From assembly GCA_002633005.1 (NCBI GenBank), contig NMRA01000224.1, positions 146,567-210,566 on the forward strand: a stretch of DNA of 64,000 nt. Reading direction: 5' to 3'. The notes beneath the pieces are model-generated. The model did not search any database, was not told the origin of the DNA, and was given only the letters and a program-made list of their open reading frames with translations. The number at the start of each line of letters is the position of its first letter. Positions within the stretch are counted from its first letter, which is position 1. The DNA is from Phoronis australis. Lineage: Eukaryota; Phoronida; Phoronidae. The position numbers and the translations under genes were made by a program. Shown one piece after another: positions 25,601 through 38,100 of the stretch.

Positions 25601-25975
25601 CGCGACACACTCCCACTGGATGGTGACCTGAGCACCCAAAATGCTTACATCCCGCAGTGTGACTCCCTCGCCACACACCTGGCACTTTCAAAATAGCTCC
25701 AATACTTTAGACAAGTCCACAATAAACTTATCAAAGTTTGGCTCACCGATCTGTTCGTTGGACGACGAACTGTCCTCTTCACTGGGTGTCAAACTGGGCC
25801 TGTATTCACTCCCACAACTCAACATCGCTGCAGGGCTGCTTACAGGCTCTGTGTTAGAAACAACAGCACAGGGAGAATCACTGCTAGTTCCCAAAATTGC
25901 ACGCTCTGTACCTTCGGAGGCACGGGCGACAGTAGATGAAGTGCCTCCAGTCACTGTAGTGGCCACAGCTCGCAA
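25570..25975 (-). pseudogene. Transposase-like remnant downstream of THAP ORF
   Basis: The minus-strand frame runs through a Ser-rich linker to EPNFDKFIVDLSKVLELF, then a TGA at 25688-25690, and continues in the same frame with KCQVCGEGVTLRD, GAQVTIQWEC and HWDKW. Two Cys pairs after a YIVF..LLELF-type helix resemble the segment that follows THAP in many transposon-derived animal proteins. The catalytic part is absent. Confidence 0.45.
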
Positions 25976-26038
25976 GGCTTCTCACTTCAAAAACGCACTT
26001 CTCGGGGGTGGCGACAGAGCACTGCAGGGAATCAACAG

Positions 26039-26368
26039 CTACGGTATCGCATCCTTCTTCAGGCGTTGTTTCACAGGGACCTTTATCAATTCAGCGTACA
26101 TATCCTTCTCGTAATCTGACGGCAGAAAATGCTTGCCACACACTCGGTAACCCTCCACTGTTTTGAACGTTGCGTTGAGGGGTAACGCTGCATTCTTCAC
26201 ACGAGCGAGCCAAGTTCGGCGAAGTGTGTCATCCTTTGGAAAGCGATGCAAAGCCTGGTATTCCCAAAGCGTGCGCGAGATGGTAATGAGTACATCCCGG
26301 TCCGCAGCAACAGTGTGGCATGTTGTCTGACTTTGTAAACAAAAGCAAACAACGACCGAACTTATCAC
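26039..26368 (-). pseudogene. THAP-type zinc-finger ORF in transposon
   Basis: The 109-residue reading frame contains LHRFPKDDTLRRTWL and YRVCGKHFLPSDYEKD, the FP, W and C-x2-H core of a THAP domain (C2CH). The first Cys pair is not well formed, and the frame stops soon after the domain. THAP domains bind the ends of transposons or, when domesticated, gene promoters. Probably a decayed transposon gene. Confidence 0.65.
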
Positions 26369-29172
26369 AACCGTGGTTCAACAATGACTGACTCGACAGC
26401 TCTCACAGTCAGACTTTATGAAAAGAAATTGGCGCCAAATTCCTGCCTCCCAAAACGTCATTTCCGGAGTCGAGCACAAGTAGTTAATTAAATTACGAAA
26501 AGCTGTAATTAAGTGAAAAATATGTCTGGGATAACCAACGAACCTTATTTTTGCTAAAAATGACATGAGGAAAGGTTGCCTTCGCCTTTAAGATCTATCA
26601 GGATATAAATCATGCTGGCAAGTCTTAGTAATTGAAGAAATACATAAAAGTGAGTCTCTCTTTCAGTAAAAAAATACAATAGTCCGTAATATTTCTGAGA
26701 AGTATGGAAAATTTGCCATGCCAAAAACTCTGAGAGGTCCTTTGACTATGTATACACCTTGTACACACGGCCCATCCAAGAGAAACGCACTTTTATCCTG
26801 GCAAGTAGGCCTACCCAAATAGAGGGTTTTGAATTGTGACGTTGAGTCACATACAGTTATCTTTCTGAGAATGCATCCTAAAATAATTATAGCCTACATA
26901 CGTCAGGCCCTTGAGGCCCTTTGCCTTTGGTTTCCTGTGAAAGTTTATGGAGCGCCATCTGGCGAAGAAGTAACCAATAGTTATTTCGATTATTGTATAT
27001 TGTACTATTTGGGACATTTATATTGTTGAGTGAAGGAAGTTTCACTATAAGCGTTGATAAATCTGGAAACGATTGATATCTTATCTATTCAAGATGACAT
27101 TGGCAATTTCAAAAGTGTAAATAAAAAATTGTGTTCTCATGACGTCACTTCCTGCGTTGAGTGAAAGAAAAATTGGTCTTTGTGTGTCAGGATTCATTCA
27201 TGTATTTATTTTCCGATCCGTTCTACACGAACAGCAATACTGTTGTTTAAGTGGTACGTTTGTTATAAGCTAAGACAGGGGATGTGTTGTGTGAAATCAC
27301 CTTGATCTTCACGTACTGGTGAGGGTGAGAGAGTGAACACTTTTTCGACAGGTATTTTCATTTTTCATCACACAACTCGCAAGTCACAATACCTTTTCTC
27401 GGAAGTTCATTTTCTTCGAGTTATATATCACGGTACCTCAGCCATATTTCGTATCCGTAAGAATAACAGTCATTCTGAAAAACAAAGGGTTTTCCAGTCA
27501 GTGGTAGGAGTCTGTGTGGTTGTACAGGCCCATATTCAGTTGCCCATATTTGAATCCCGCCAGGCGCATCGCAATTTTCCGATTTGGACCATTCCAGTTT
27601 CAGAATTTCAATACCGGTGGCCCATATCAGAATATATTTTATGATTTATATTGAAACGTTAAATGAAATTAACCAATTTTTTCGAAAATTAAATTCCCAA
27701 TATAACATTTTTTTATAAATTTAAACACTGGCTTATTTGGAAAGACCAATTTAATGTGTGTTTTTAGGTTTTGTAGTGAACTCTTACTCTATAGTTCTGT
27801 GGACCCCTTTTATGCTAGCTCTGCACGAGAGGGTCGGGCACTCACCTGCATGTTTCTTCACGCTTTAGATATCTGATATATAGTCTTGCTCTGTTGAGAA
27901 CTCAGCACTGACTCACTTCGAAGATCCTAAAATCCTCACACGTGGGTATGTCATACCCAAAACGAAACTGTCAATCTTGAGTACAGTGACTTGGAACTTC
28001 CGGTTTTCACTACATTTTCCACATATTTTGCATCAAAGTAAATGACCTGTCGTCGCCGATTCCGATACTGGATACGCACTCGCTAGCGACAATTGTGTCT
28101 GCTGTACTTGGAATGAACATCAACCCATTTACCTGCCTCACAGCTGGTAGTCATTTTTTGTTATGTATGGAAAGGTGCGAAACTTATTTAGTGTGCAGTG
28201 GTTTTGTAAAGTTTCTTGAAATTCAAACAAAAATAATTGTCAAAGCAGTCATTTTTTCATTATTCAATAGCTAACAGTGCTAAACATTTCATTATTTGTT
28301 TGTTGATATCAGATCTATAATATAAATGGTGCAAATAATGAAGTAAACTTTTTTTGCAATGGAATGGGGTTTTCATTGCATTCCAATGTGATTTTACATG
28401 GCTAAATCACTAACTGAAAAACATTGAGTGTCTGATGAGTCACACCTTAGAGAGACGATGGAATCTTCTGACTCACCACACTCTCACTACTTTTAAGTAA
28501 GTCATTTAGCCTTAAAACTTTTTTGCTGTTTATTTTTATAAATTTGAAATTTTTTCATAAAACAAGTTTCAGTGCTTTGCCATATTGTATTCTAAATTGA
28601 AGAAACTTTGCTGTAATTGATGATTTGCATAAGAAAGTGAGAGCGAAATGTTGTGTAAGTTATTGTCTTATCATCCTTTGTCCGGTGACATGAAATAGTC
28701 CCAAAAAGGGACTCAACTAAGTTCCTTAAATCTACTGCGTATTTGTGGGCTTGTGAAAACACCGATTGTCCTTTCTTATGCTGTTTAAGTCTCATTACCA
28801 AGTCAATTTTTACTTTGATATGAATCGAGAGGAAATTTTAAGTTGAATTCTCAATGTTATTGAAAATAAGTAGGGATCTTTTCATGCAACGCACTTAATT
28901 TAAGGACTGAGTCCCTAATTATTATGACTTAATTACGGTAAGTGTTCAGTTTTTTGCTATAGTATTGGAAAATGTCATTAGTCAAAGAGGGGGTCATAAG
29001 AAAGATAAAATGATAGAAAAATATAACGTCTGTTAGTGGAGAAACAAATAAGCAAAAGATTTATTGAACTTATGGGGACTGTTTCATGCAACCGGGTACT
29101 TAAGCCTCCGTCAACTGGTCTGTTAAGTCTACTTCTGGGTACTTTCAGACTTGTGGAGATCACGTGTGAACT

Positions 29173-32100
29173 ATGTCAGTAGATATGAAGAGTCAACCAA
29201 GCGACGGTTCGGATGCCGAGTCCGACGAGTCGTCAGATATGGAGCAGGATGACTACTACGACAACGAGTGCGATGACCTTGACCTTGACCAACCGAACAA
29301 ATCAGATGACCCAGAATATTTCGAATTTGATCTGCTTGCTGTGGAAGATGTCGAGAGACTTCTCAATGAAAGTGTCGAAGCTCTATGCAGCAGCTTACAG
29401 GTAGGTAGCAATAGATTACAGGTAGGTAGCAATAGATTATATAGTGTTGATGAAATGTTCATGAACGTTTACACTTATAGGGTGATGGTACATTGTTTTC
29501 ATATATGTGCCATGTGTGTTCACTTGTCATGTATGTGCCATTTTTGTTCACTTGTAGGAGTTAAGTGAAAATGAAAGTGACCACCGAGATGAAAACAACC
29601 AAGTTATAGAGCTTTGGGAATGTCTGATGTCCTGCCAGGGAAACTTGATTGAGTTAATTATTGCTACATGATTTTCACTATATGTACGGTAAAAATTCTA
29701 CATTTGGGATGCGGAAACTCCCGGCAACTTTGAATTTTCTTGATTCTGGAAATTGGGACTAGGGCGAGTTTGGTGTTCACCATATTTCAGACAATGATTT
29801 CAATGTACAGAGTCGGTAATTCTTGACTTTGTGACAGCCAATGTTGACCATTTCTAGAATTTGGGACAAGCTCCAACCTTGAGCAAAATAGTTAATTTTC
29901 ACTGTTACAAACTGGAGAATGTTTACAGTAAACATTGTTTTCTTAACTGTTGTAGATTACCCCATCTCTTGCCAAGTTACTACTTCACACACACAGGTGG
30001 GCGAAGGATGATATAGAACAGAGGCACAGATGTGACCCTAAGAAACTTCTCATCGACTCCCATCTGCTTCCCCAGCAACCACAACCTGTAGGTGACATGT
30101 GCAGCTATGTAGGTGACATGTCCACCTATGTAGGTGACATGTGCAGCTATGTAGGTGACATGTCCACCTATGTAGGTGACATGTGCACATATGTAGGTGA
30201 CATGTGCAGCTATCTAGGTGACATGTGCACATATGTAGGTGACATGTCCACCTATGTAGGTGACATGTGCAGCTATCTAGGTGACATGTGCAGCTATGTA
30301 GGTGACATGTGCAGCTATGTAGGTGACATGCATGTGCAGCTATCTAGGTGACGTGCAGCTATCTAGGTGACGTGCAGTTATCTAGGTGACATGTCCACCT
30401 ATGTAGGTGACATGTGCAGCTATGTAGGTGACATGTCCACCTATGTAGGTGACATGTGCAGCTATGTAGGTCACATGTGCAGCTATCTAGGTGACATGTG
30501 CACATATGTAGGTGACATGTGCAGCTATGTAGGTGACATGTCCACCTATGTAGGTGACATGTGCAGCTATGTAGGTGACATGTGCAGCTATCTAGGTGAC
30601 ATGTGCACATATGTAGGTGACATGTCCACCTATGTAGGTGACATGTGCAGCTATGTAGGTGACATGTCCACCTATGTAGGTGACATGTGGAGCTATGTAG
30701 GTGACATGTGCAGCTATGTAGGTGACATGTGCAGCTATCTAGGTGACATGTGCAGCTATCTAGGTGATGTGCAGTTATCTAGGTGACATGTCCACCTATG
30801 TAGGTGACATGTGCAGCTATCTAGGTGACATGTGCAGCTATGTAGGTGACATGTCCACCTATGTAGGTGACATGTGTAGCTATGTATGTTTTGTGCAGTT
30901 ATCCAGGCTGGCCTTTAGCATTGCTTCAATTTAGGACAAAAAATTTTGAAGTTACCATATTTCTATTTTTCAGAGGCTTACTCCATTGTTGCAAATGCTC
31001 AAAATTTTTCCTAACATTGATTAGTAGTACAAAATTAACATACTTAAAGCAAAGTAAATTTTCCCTAAAAAGTTGTTGAGAAATTTGACAAAATGAAGTT
31101 TCGCCTGTCATTTTTTAATGAAGTAATGATCGCATGCTTGGTTGTTAGTGCACTAGACAATGTTCCGTGGAGACTTGAGCCATCTTTTGACATACTTAAA
31201 AATTACTAGCCTTCTTGAAGGCATTCCATCTGTACCATATCTAACTGTACAACAGTGATGCATTCATAGTACTGAGTGTTTCAAGAAGATGGATTCAACT
31301 TGAAACAGGTTTTTTCGCATTTTTATAGCCCCCTGTAAATTAGGTGGTCTTGGCTGCATGACAATTTAAAAGTTGTCTCTTACCAAGCCCATAGTAATTA
31401 TCCATACCTAAGTACGTTTCAAAAAGCCTACATAACAGACCCTGGGTGGAGCAGATAATTTTTTTGAAATTGTTGGTGAAAATCATCTGAATGGAGAATG
31501 ATATCTGCACTTTTCTTTTGAGAGTTCTTTTTATGGAGGAGGAGCGAGTCTCTCAAAAGGATACATTTTGTACGCTTTAGGAAATACTGACGGTATTCAG
31601 TTCCTTGTATGTACGGTACTTTTCTAAATACGCTGTTCATTGTTGAAGTTCAGCATTCTTGGTGCAGAAAACCACCACTAAGTATGTAAATACATTATTT
31701 TACAGTCACATGAAACTCTGACAAAGTTTGTCAAAAGTTTTATTGCATCAAATGTTTGACAAAATTGCCAAATAATTCTGGCAGGAAGTTTGTCCTAGTT
31801 TAGGCAGAATATGACAGAATTTGCCCGAAGTCTGTCTTGATTATTTTGAAATCTACTGATCTTATACAATTTCACTCGTTTAAGGAGGTCAAGATGTCCA
31901 ACAGACATTTCACGTGTCCAGTTTGTCTGCAGAAAACTGAGAAGATGAACCGTCGTCAACTCGCCTGTGGTCATGGCTTCTGCAAGGACTGCTGGGCCGT
32001 GCACTTCCATGTGAGTCTATGTGTTTTACATTGTGAGTCTATGTGGTTCTGTTTTACATTGTGAGTCTATGTGGTTCTGTTTTACATTGTGAGTCTATGT

Positions 32101-35100
32101 GGTTCTGTTTTACATTGTGAGTGATATCAGATGGGTTACATTGATTGAGGACTCATGTCAGCAGTATAGTATCCGCCGCATATGGACTTCAGCTGCTGAT
32201 GCTGTGGGCGATAGGTGGAGCTGTGGTATACACGTGTCAGTTGTCTGTGTGAGTCCTCTTTTCAAGTAGGTGAATCATTTTTCTCGCACATCTACCTGCA
32301 ACTGGATCACTGAAACATTCAAGCTACAAGACCTATGTGTTATGTGTTACGAATCGCCATTCTTGTTTTGTCGGTTATGAACCTCTGTAGCATAATAGAA
32401 TGAGAATTCAACCTCCCTTTTACAATATTTTAGTTAATTTCGTATTACTCGGGCCAGCCATGGCTGGTACTGGTAAGAGTCGTCGTATTGTACCGAATAC
32501 CAAAACGAAAAGTGCTGGTGTAATTTCAAAATGAAAAGTACTTGGTGTCTTAATCAGTACCTTGAAAACTGAAAGTGAGGCTGCTTTGTTATTTTCATGT
32601 TTATTTTCATCTGTGCGAAGTGCTGCCGTGACTTCTATTTACGTTGAGGTCATGACCTCGTTGTGAATGTCATGACTCCATTTTGAAGATCATGACTTCA
32701 TTGTGAAGGTCGCGAGTGCATGGTGAAGGTCGTGACCTGATGGTGAAGGTCAGTCAATGTGTAGTATACAGTCGTGCTTTCAACAACAAAAAATAATATC
32801 GGAATTAAAATTATGAATATTGTCCTTCACTAGGTACAAGTTAGTCAAGGTACATCAACAGGGCTGGAGTGTATGGGCCAAGACTGTCACATCCTGGCAC
32901 CTGAGGACTTTGTCCTTGACCTTGTAAAAGAATCAGCCACCAGAGACAAGTATCAGAGATTTGCCTTCAGTGATTATGTTGAGGTAGACAATAGGAGCAA
33001 GTTTGTATGCAACTTAAAAAAAATGCAAAGCATATTTTTTCGACATATATTGTCAATGTACTGGCATGAAACATAATTGAATCTAAAAATAGCTTGTATT
33101 AATTTTGTTAAGCCTTTGTAAATGTTGCCGTGTCTGCTGATTTGAGGATTATTCTAAAACTATGACAGACATTGTGCTACAATTCTATTTTGCATTTGAC
33201 AGTTTCTCAAAACAGCATAGGCGCCATTTTTGGATTTTGAAAGAGTTGTGATGTTACATTTACCATGTATCTACCACTGCTTGTCAACAGAGTCATCCAG
33301 AGTTGAGGTTCTGTCCTGGTCCCAACTGTTCATCCATCGTACGAGCGAGTGAGAAGCAAGCTAAGAGGGTTCAGTGTAAACAGTGTAACACCGCCTTTTG
33401 GTGAGTCTTCAGCTAGGATAGTGTATCATGAATGTGCTTTTGTATGTGTTGTAACACCACCTTTTGGTGAGTCTCCAGCTAGAACATTTTAATATGAATT
33501 GTGGTGTAACACCTTCTTTTTGTGAATCTCCAGTTAGGACATTTTAACCTGAATGTTCTTTTGTTTGTGGTGTAACGCCGCCTTTTGTTGAGTCCCCACC
33601 TAGGACATTTTAACATGAATGTTCTTTTGTTTGATGTGCTATTACATGGCTCCCACCCACCAAAAAATCAGGAAATCTTGAAATTGATCAGTCTCATTAA
33701 TCATAATGTACAACGCCCTCTATGGGAGGCTCAGACACAAATGACTGGGGATACATTTTGAGAATGCATTTTTGCCCTGTGTCTTGGCAGTAAACTCGCG
33801 TACTCTCAGATTTAATGACCAACGCTTCTAATAACTTACATTTATGGGAACACAGCATCACTGTGTACATATCTAACACAGCATCACTGTGTACATATCT
33901 AACACAGCATCACTGTGTACATATCTAACACAGCATCACTGTGTTCATATCTAACACATGCTTGTTCAACAATCTAGCTCAGGTAATTCTCTCGTCTGGT
34001 TATTCAAAAAATGTTTTTGTGAGGCCTCTGAAGTATCTGAAGAAGCCAATGTCAATATCGTGTCACATGACTATATACTTCTTCCAGTACTCTCTTAATC
34101 CTTGGTGTCGTTAATAGTTTCAGGTGTGGCATTGATTACCATGCCCCTACAGACTGTGATGTCATTAAAAAGTGGTTGACGAAGTGCGCTGATGACTCTG
34201 AGACTGCCAACTATATTAGTGCAAATACAAAAGATGTGAGTAAACCTGTTACACGGGAAGTCCCAGCAAAGTTCTGTAATATCTACTGTGTTACATTGGA
34301 AGGATGTTGTCATGGCGAGATTATCTATGGGTCCCCGTTCAGAACTACAAAGTAGTTGCAGAAAGCCTTTCGCGCCATTTGTCATCATACATTATGCAGA
34401 GCCCCACCTATCAAGGCTTGAAAGCTAATGATTTTTAATAAATAATTTTACTGAACTGAAAAGTGTTTTTACCAATTTCTACATCATCAATAAGGTGCGT
34501 GTTTTGTAAAGTACTGGTGATGATAATTAGGAATGTTGTCTTTCTGCGTAGTGTCCTCGGTGTCATGTTTGTATAGAGAAGAATGGAGGTTGTAATCACA
34601 TGCAGTGTTCAAAGTGCAAGTTTGACTTCTGTTGGATGTGTCTTGGAGGTAAGTTCACTCTTATTACTCTTTTATTGATTCAACTTTACAGTGTTGGGAA
34701 TTTCAAATTGAAAACTTTGGGATGTCAACGAGGATGAGGGAATGTTTGTTTTTTATAGTAAGCCCAGATGTGCTCTAGTTTCTTAATATTGTCACCAGTT
34801 TCTGATGTTAAATTCTTGGAATGATCTTTATCATTTCAGCTCCAGTAGGGTAGTTCTCTTCAGCTCCAGTAGGGTAGTTCTCTTCAGCTCCAGTAGGGTA
34901 GTTCTCTTCAGCTCCAGTAGGGTAGTTCTCTTCAGCTCCAGTAGGGTAGTTCTCTTCATCCCTACTGTTTTCATAGTCACGCACTGTTAGTGCAAATTTT
35001 TTGAAGATTCTTGTGTGTGTTCAAACTGTTAAAATCTTGTAATATGGAGATGTACGCACTACTGGAGAAGATGTGCATAGCAAAATTATTTGAGTGTGTG

Positions 35101-38100
35101 AATTGAGTTGCTAGAAGAATTGGTATTACACTGGCAAATGTTGATCTATTGACGTTTAGTGCCTAGTGTTATTAACCATTGTTCTTAGAAAATTGTCTGT
35201 TCGTCCCTCTGCACTTGCCCTGTGCTTGCTTTTGATTGTTTTAATAAAATCAGAATTAAAATCTTACTTTTGATTTAAAATGTTGTTTCAGTTATCCGAT
35301 CATCGGTTTGTATTATTACACACTGATTATTACAAACTGATGGCTACAATCTGTTCACTTCTAACCTAGATATTTATGCATGTTCCAGACTGGAAGGCCC
35401 ATGGCAGTGAATATTATGAATGTAGTCGATACAAAGAGAATCCGAACGTAGCTAATGACTCAACTCACAAAGCAAGAGAAGCACTAAAAAAATACCTGTT
35501 TTATTTTGAAAGGGTTAGTATGTTGTGTCTGTGCTACTTATTAATATGCTCATTGGTAATGTTATCTCAATGTCTGAAGCCACATGGTTTCTGTCAGAAT
35601 TGGGACATCGGAGTGACTTCACTGACTCTGTTGTAGCTTAGCAACAACAGATGTTCAAATGATAGATGTGCACCAGATTCGTTGAATTTACGTGAAAACC
35701 TTAATTTTCATATTCACGTCTGTGGTTTACCTGACCAAAGACATTTTGTGCTGTGATGTGCATCTACTGTAAAATTTCTGAATGTCAAAGAAAGGCTTCA
35801 GTCGTAGCAATAGGTAAAATTTTGTGTATCGCCAATCTCTGAGGACTGCAGTGATGTGTGATTGAAAAACTGCTCTCGACTGATGTGTTTTCTGAGTGAA
35901 TTTCAATATTCGTGCAGTTACGAAATTAAGACTCATTTGTAGTTCATAACTCATAGTTGGTCTTGCAGTGGGAAAATCATGCAAAATCCTTACGCCTTGA
36001 AGAAGACACTAGAAAGAAAATAGTTGACAGGATAGAAAACAAAGTGATGAAGAATGAGGGGACGTGGATCGACTGGCAGTATCTGGTCACAGCTCTGGAC
36101 TTGTTGAAAAGGGTGAGCTTTGTCTGGATGTCCTTGAACTTTCACCGCTTGCGTATAAATCCCCTCTCTCTAACCTCTTGGTACGTGTCGATTGACCTCG
36201 TCACAGCAGCGGACTAATTGAGAAAGGCAGCATACGTGGCCATTAACATGTGTTGTGTAAAGTCGACGTAGCTCTGTCAGTTTTCAAAAAGTTACGAATT
36301 TCTTGCGGTCAAGCATCTCCGGTATCGGGTTGTTTTGAATGAAATTTTGCAAACCGTGATGCAGTAGTTTCAAAGCATGCTAAATGGGTAATAGTCGGAT
36401 ATAACGTTACTGCCTTTTGAGAACCAGTTTTCTCCATTGAATTGTGGGCATCAAACTGGTTCTCAGAATGTGTGCACATTATGTCCGACTATTGTCTGGT
36501 AAATGTCTTTACACCTGGACAGCGTGATGTTATACTTCCTGCGCCTTATATCACTGTTTTCAACAACTTCACCAAGGTTTGAAAATTTTGGCTGCATTTT
36601 ATGAATTGCTTTGGACTGATAAGTGACTGTCATGCCACTAGAAAAAAGGAAACCCTATTTAGCACAGCACAGTTTTCAATTTTCACAAAGTCTGGAATTT
36701 GTTTGTAATGTGATAATAAAGTCATTTTGTTAATTTTACAAAAAAAAACATGTGTCATGAAAAGACAAATATTTGTTTTTACTGAAAGTTTGCTTACTTT
36801 GTGTTTTAGTGTCGTTATACTCTCCAGTATACCTATCCGTACGCCTACCATATGGAGAAATGTGGTCGCAAGGAGTTGGTGAGTTACTTTGTTGTTTGTA
36901 GCCTATAAAGACAGGTTTGAGAGCCAAAAAATTGAGAGTTTCACCAGTGTATGTGTGAATTGTCACTCAATCTGCAGTGTTGTTTTCTGTTTCAGGCCGC
37001 AAGGCTGCTGTCTTGTAATCTAGTTGACAATGAATAAAAGTATGCTGAGTGTAAAAAAACAATTGCAAGCGGTCTGTGACACGTTGTATCAGACATGTGC
37101 AGGCCTCGCATGTGGGCCCATTGCACTGATCACCTGGAACTTTTTATGCTTTATTAATGTGTGGTTAAAACCAAGATGAGGAGCTAGAAACCTGGCTCAA
37201 GGGCTTAGCGGTGTAACCTGGTGGGACTCAAACTCACAACCTCGAGTAAAGAAAGCGGGCACTTATCATCCAGGCCACACTGCCTCCTCTATGCAGAGTG
37301 TAGTTCAGCATGGTGGCTTCTCAAATGTTGCTGGACTCCTGCTATTTATAGAACAAAAATGTCAAACTTATGTCGACTGCTTTGCTAATGTTCACTGATC
37401 ACATGTCGACTGTTGATTGCTCTGGGCTCCTGTTGACAATGCACGTTTGTGTCAATAACTTGCACCTATGGTTGGGACCATATACTTTTTTAGGAATTCA
37501 ATTCGATTAAATTCTTTTTACGAATTGAATTCTTTTTAGGGGGATTTTATTTTTATTTATTTTTAATACTTCGTTTCTTGTTTGTCAAATTCATTTTTTC
37601 TCAAGTGATTCTTGCCTCGGCAAAGGCTTCAAAAAGGTGCTGGGCTTAGCCGTTTTTGTTTGGAGACATCGACAATACAATTATACCAGCTGTAACCAAA
37701 TTTTCTTTTCGAAAAGTTGAGATAAAAATTGTTAAATGTTATAAGATTCCATCTCATGAACAGTCCCTAGCTACTTGTACAATATCTGGCAATAGTCTGA
37801 TATAACGTGCCCGTATTTTGAGAACCAGTTTGATGCCCGTTATTCAGTGAAGAAAACTAGTTCTCAAAATTCATGTACATTATATCAGACCATTACCCAA
37901 TATCTTAATAGAACACTTTAAAGGATACAAATAAGCTGTAACTTTGTAAGACTCCTGACGGCAAAACGTGTAACTAAGAATGGAATGGAAATTGATCTGG
38001 ACATCAATATCAAAATTGGTCACTCCCACAACACGATTAAATTACAATTCAATGTTGAATCTTCGCCACCTGACTTATGATGACTTCTCACATAGATTGT

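Larger units (their letters stand above)
25067..26591. mobile_element. TTAA-flanked DNA transposon with THAP remnant (Kolobok-like)
   Basis: TTAA at 25067-25070 and 26588-26591 bound inverted ends of about 170 bp. The left arm has TTTTTAGCAAAAATAAGG, GTTGGTTATCCCAGACATAT and GACGTTTTGGGAGGCA; the right arm (26440-26590) has the same blocks in inverse order and orientation. Inside, a THAP-like ORF and a transposase-like fragment lie on the minus strand and a P2X7-like fragment on the plus strand. TTAA targets with a THAP-bearing protein fit the Kolobok superfamily; piggyBac also uses TTAA but has no THAP. No full transposase remains, so the copy is non-autonomous. Confidence 0.75.
22256..29172. 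other. Intergenic region between divergent MOV10L1 and ARIH2
   Basis: No conserved gene is recognisable apart from remnants in the transposon at 25067-26591. The region must hold the 5' ends and promoters of MOV10L1 (-) and ARIH2 (+), but I see no clear TATA box or initiator. The MOV10L1 leader may have an acceptor just upstream of the ATG (TTGCAG ending near 22282, minus strand). The region holds two SINE-like copies and one DNA transposon; the rest is unassigned AT-rich DNA. Confidence 0.6.

Noticed and set aside
29558-29641. Candidate extra ARIH2 exon with ELSENES-type acidic sequence
   Set aside because: It has an acceptor but no donor, and exon 1 joins exon 2 with good alignment to human ARIH2 without it.
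30097-30786. Long open frames on both strands in the 21-bp array (YVGDMCS and CTCHLHS repeats)
   Set aside because: They follow from a repeat period divisible by three with no stop in the unit; the region lies after the exon 2 donor and ARIH2 homology continues without it.
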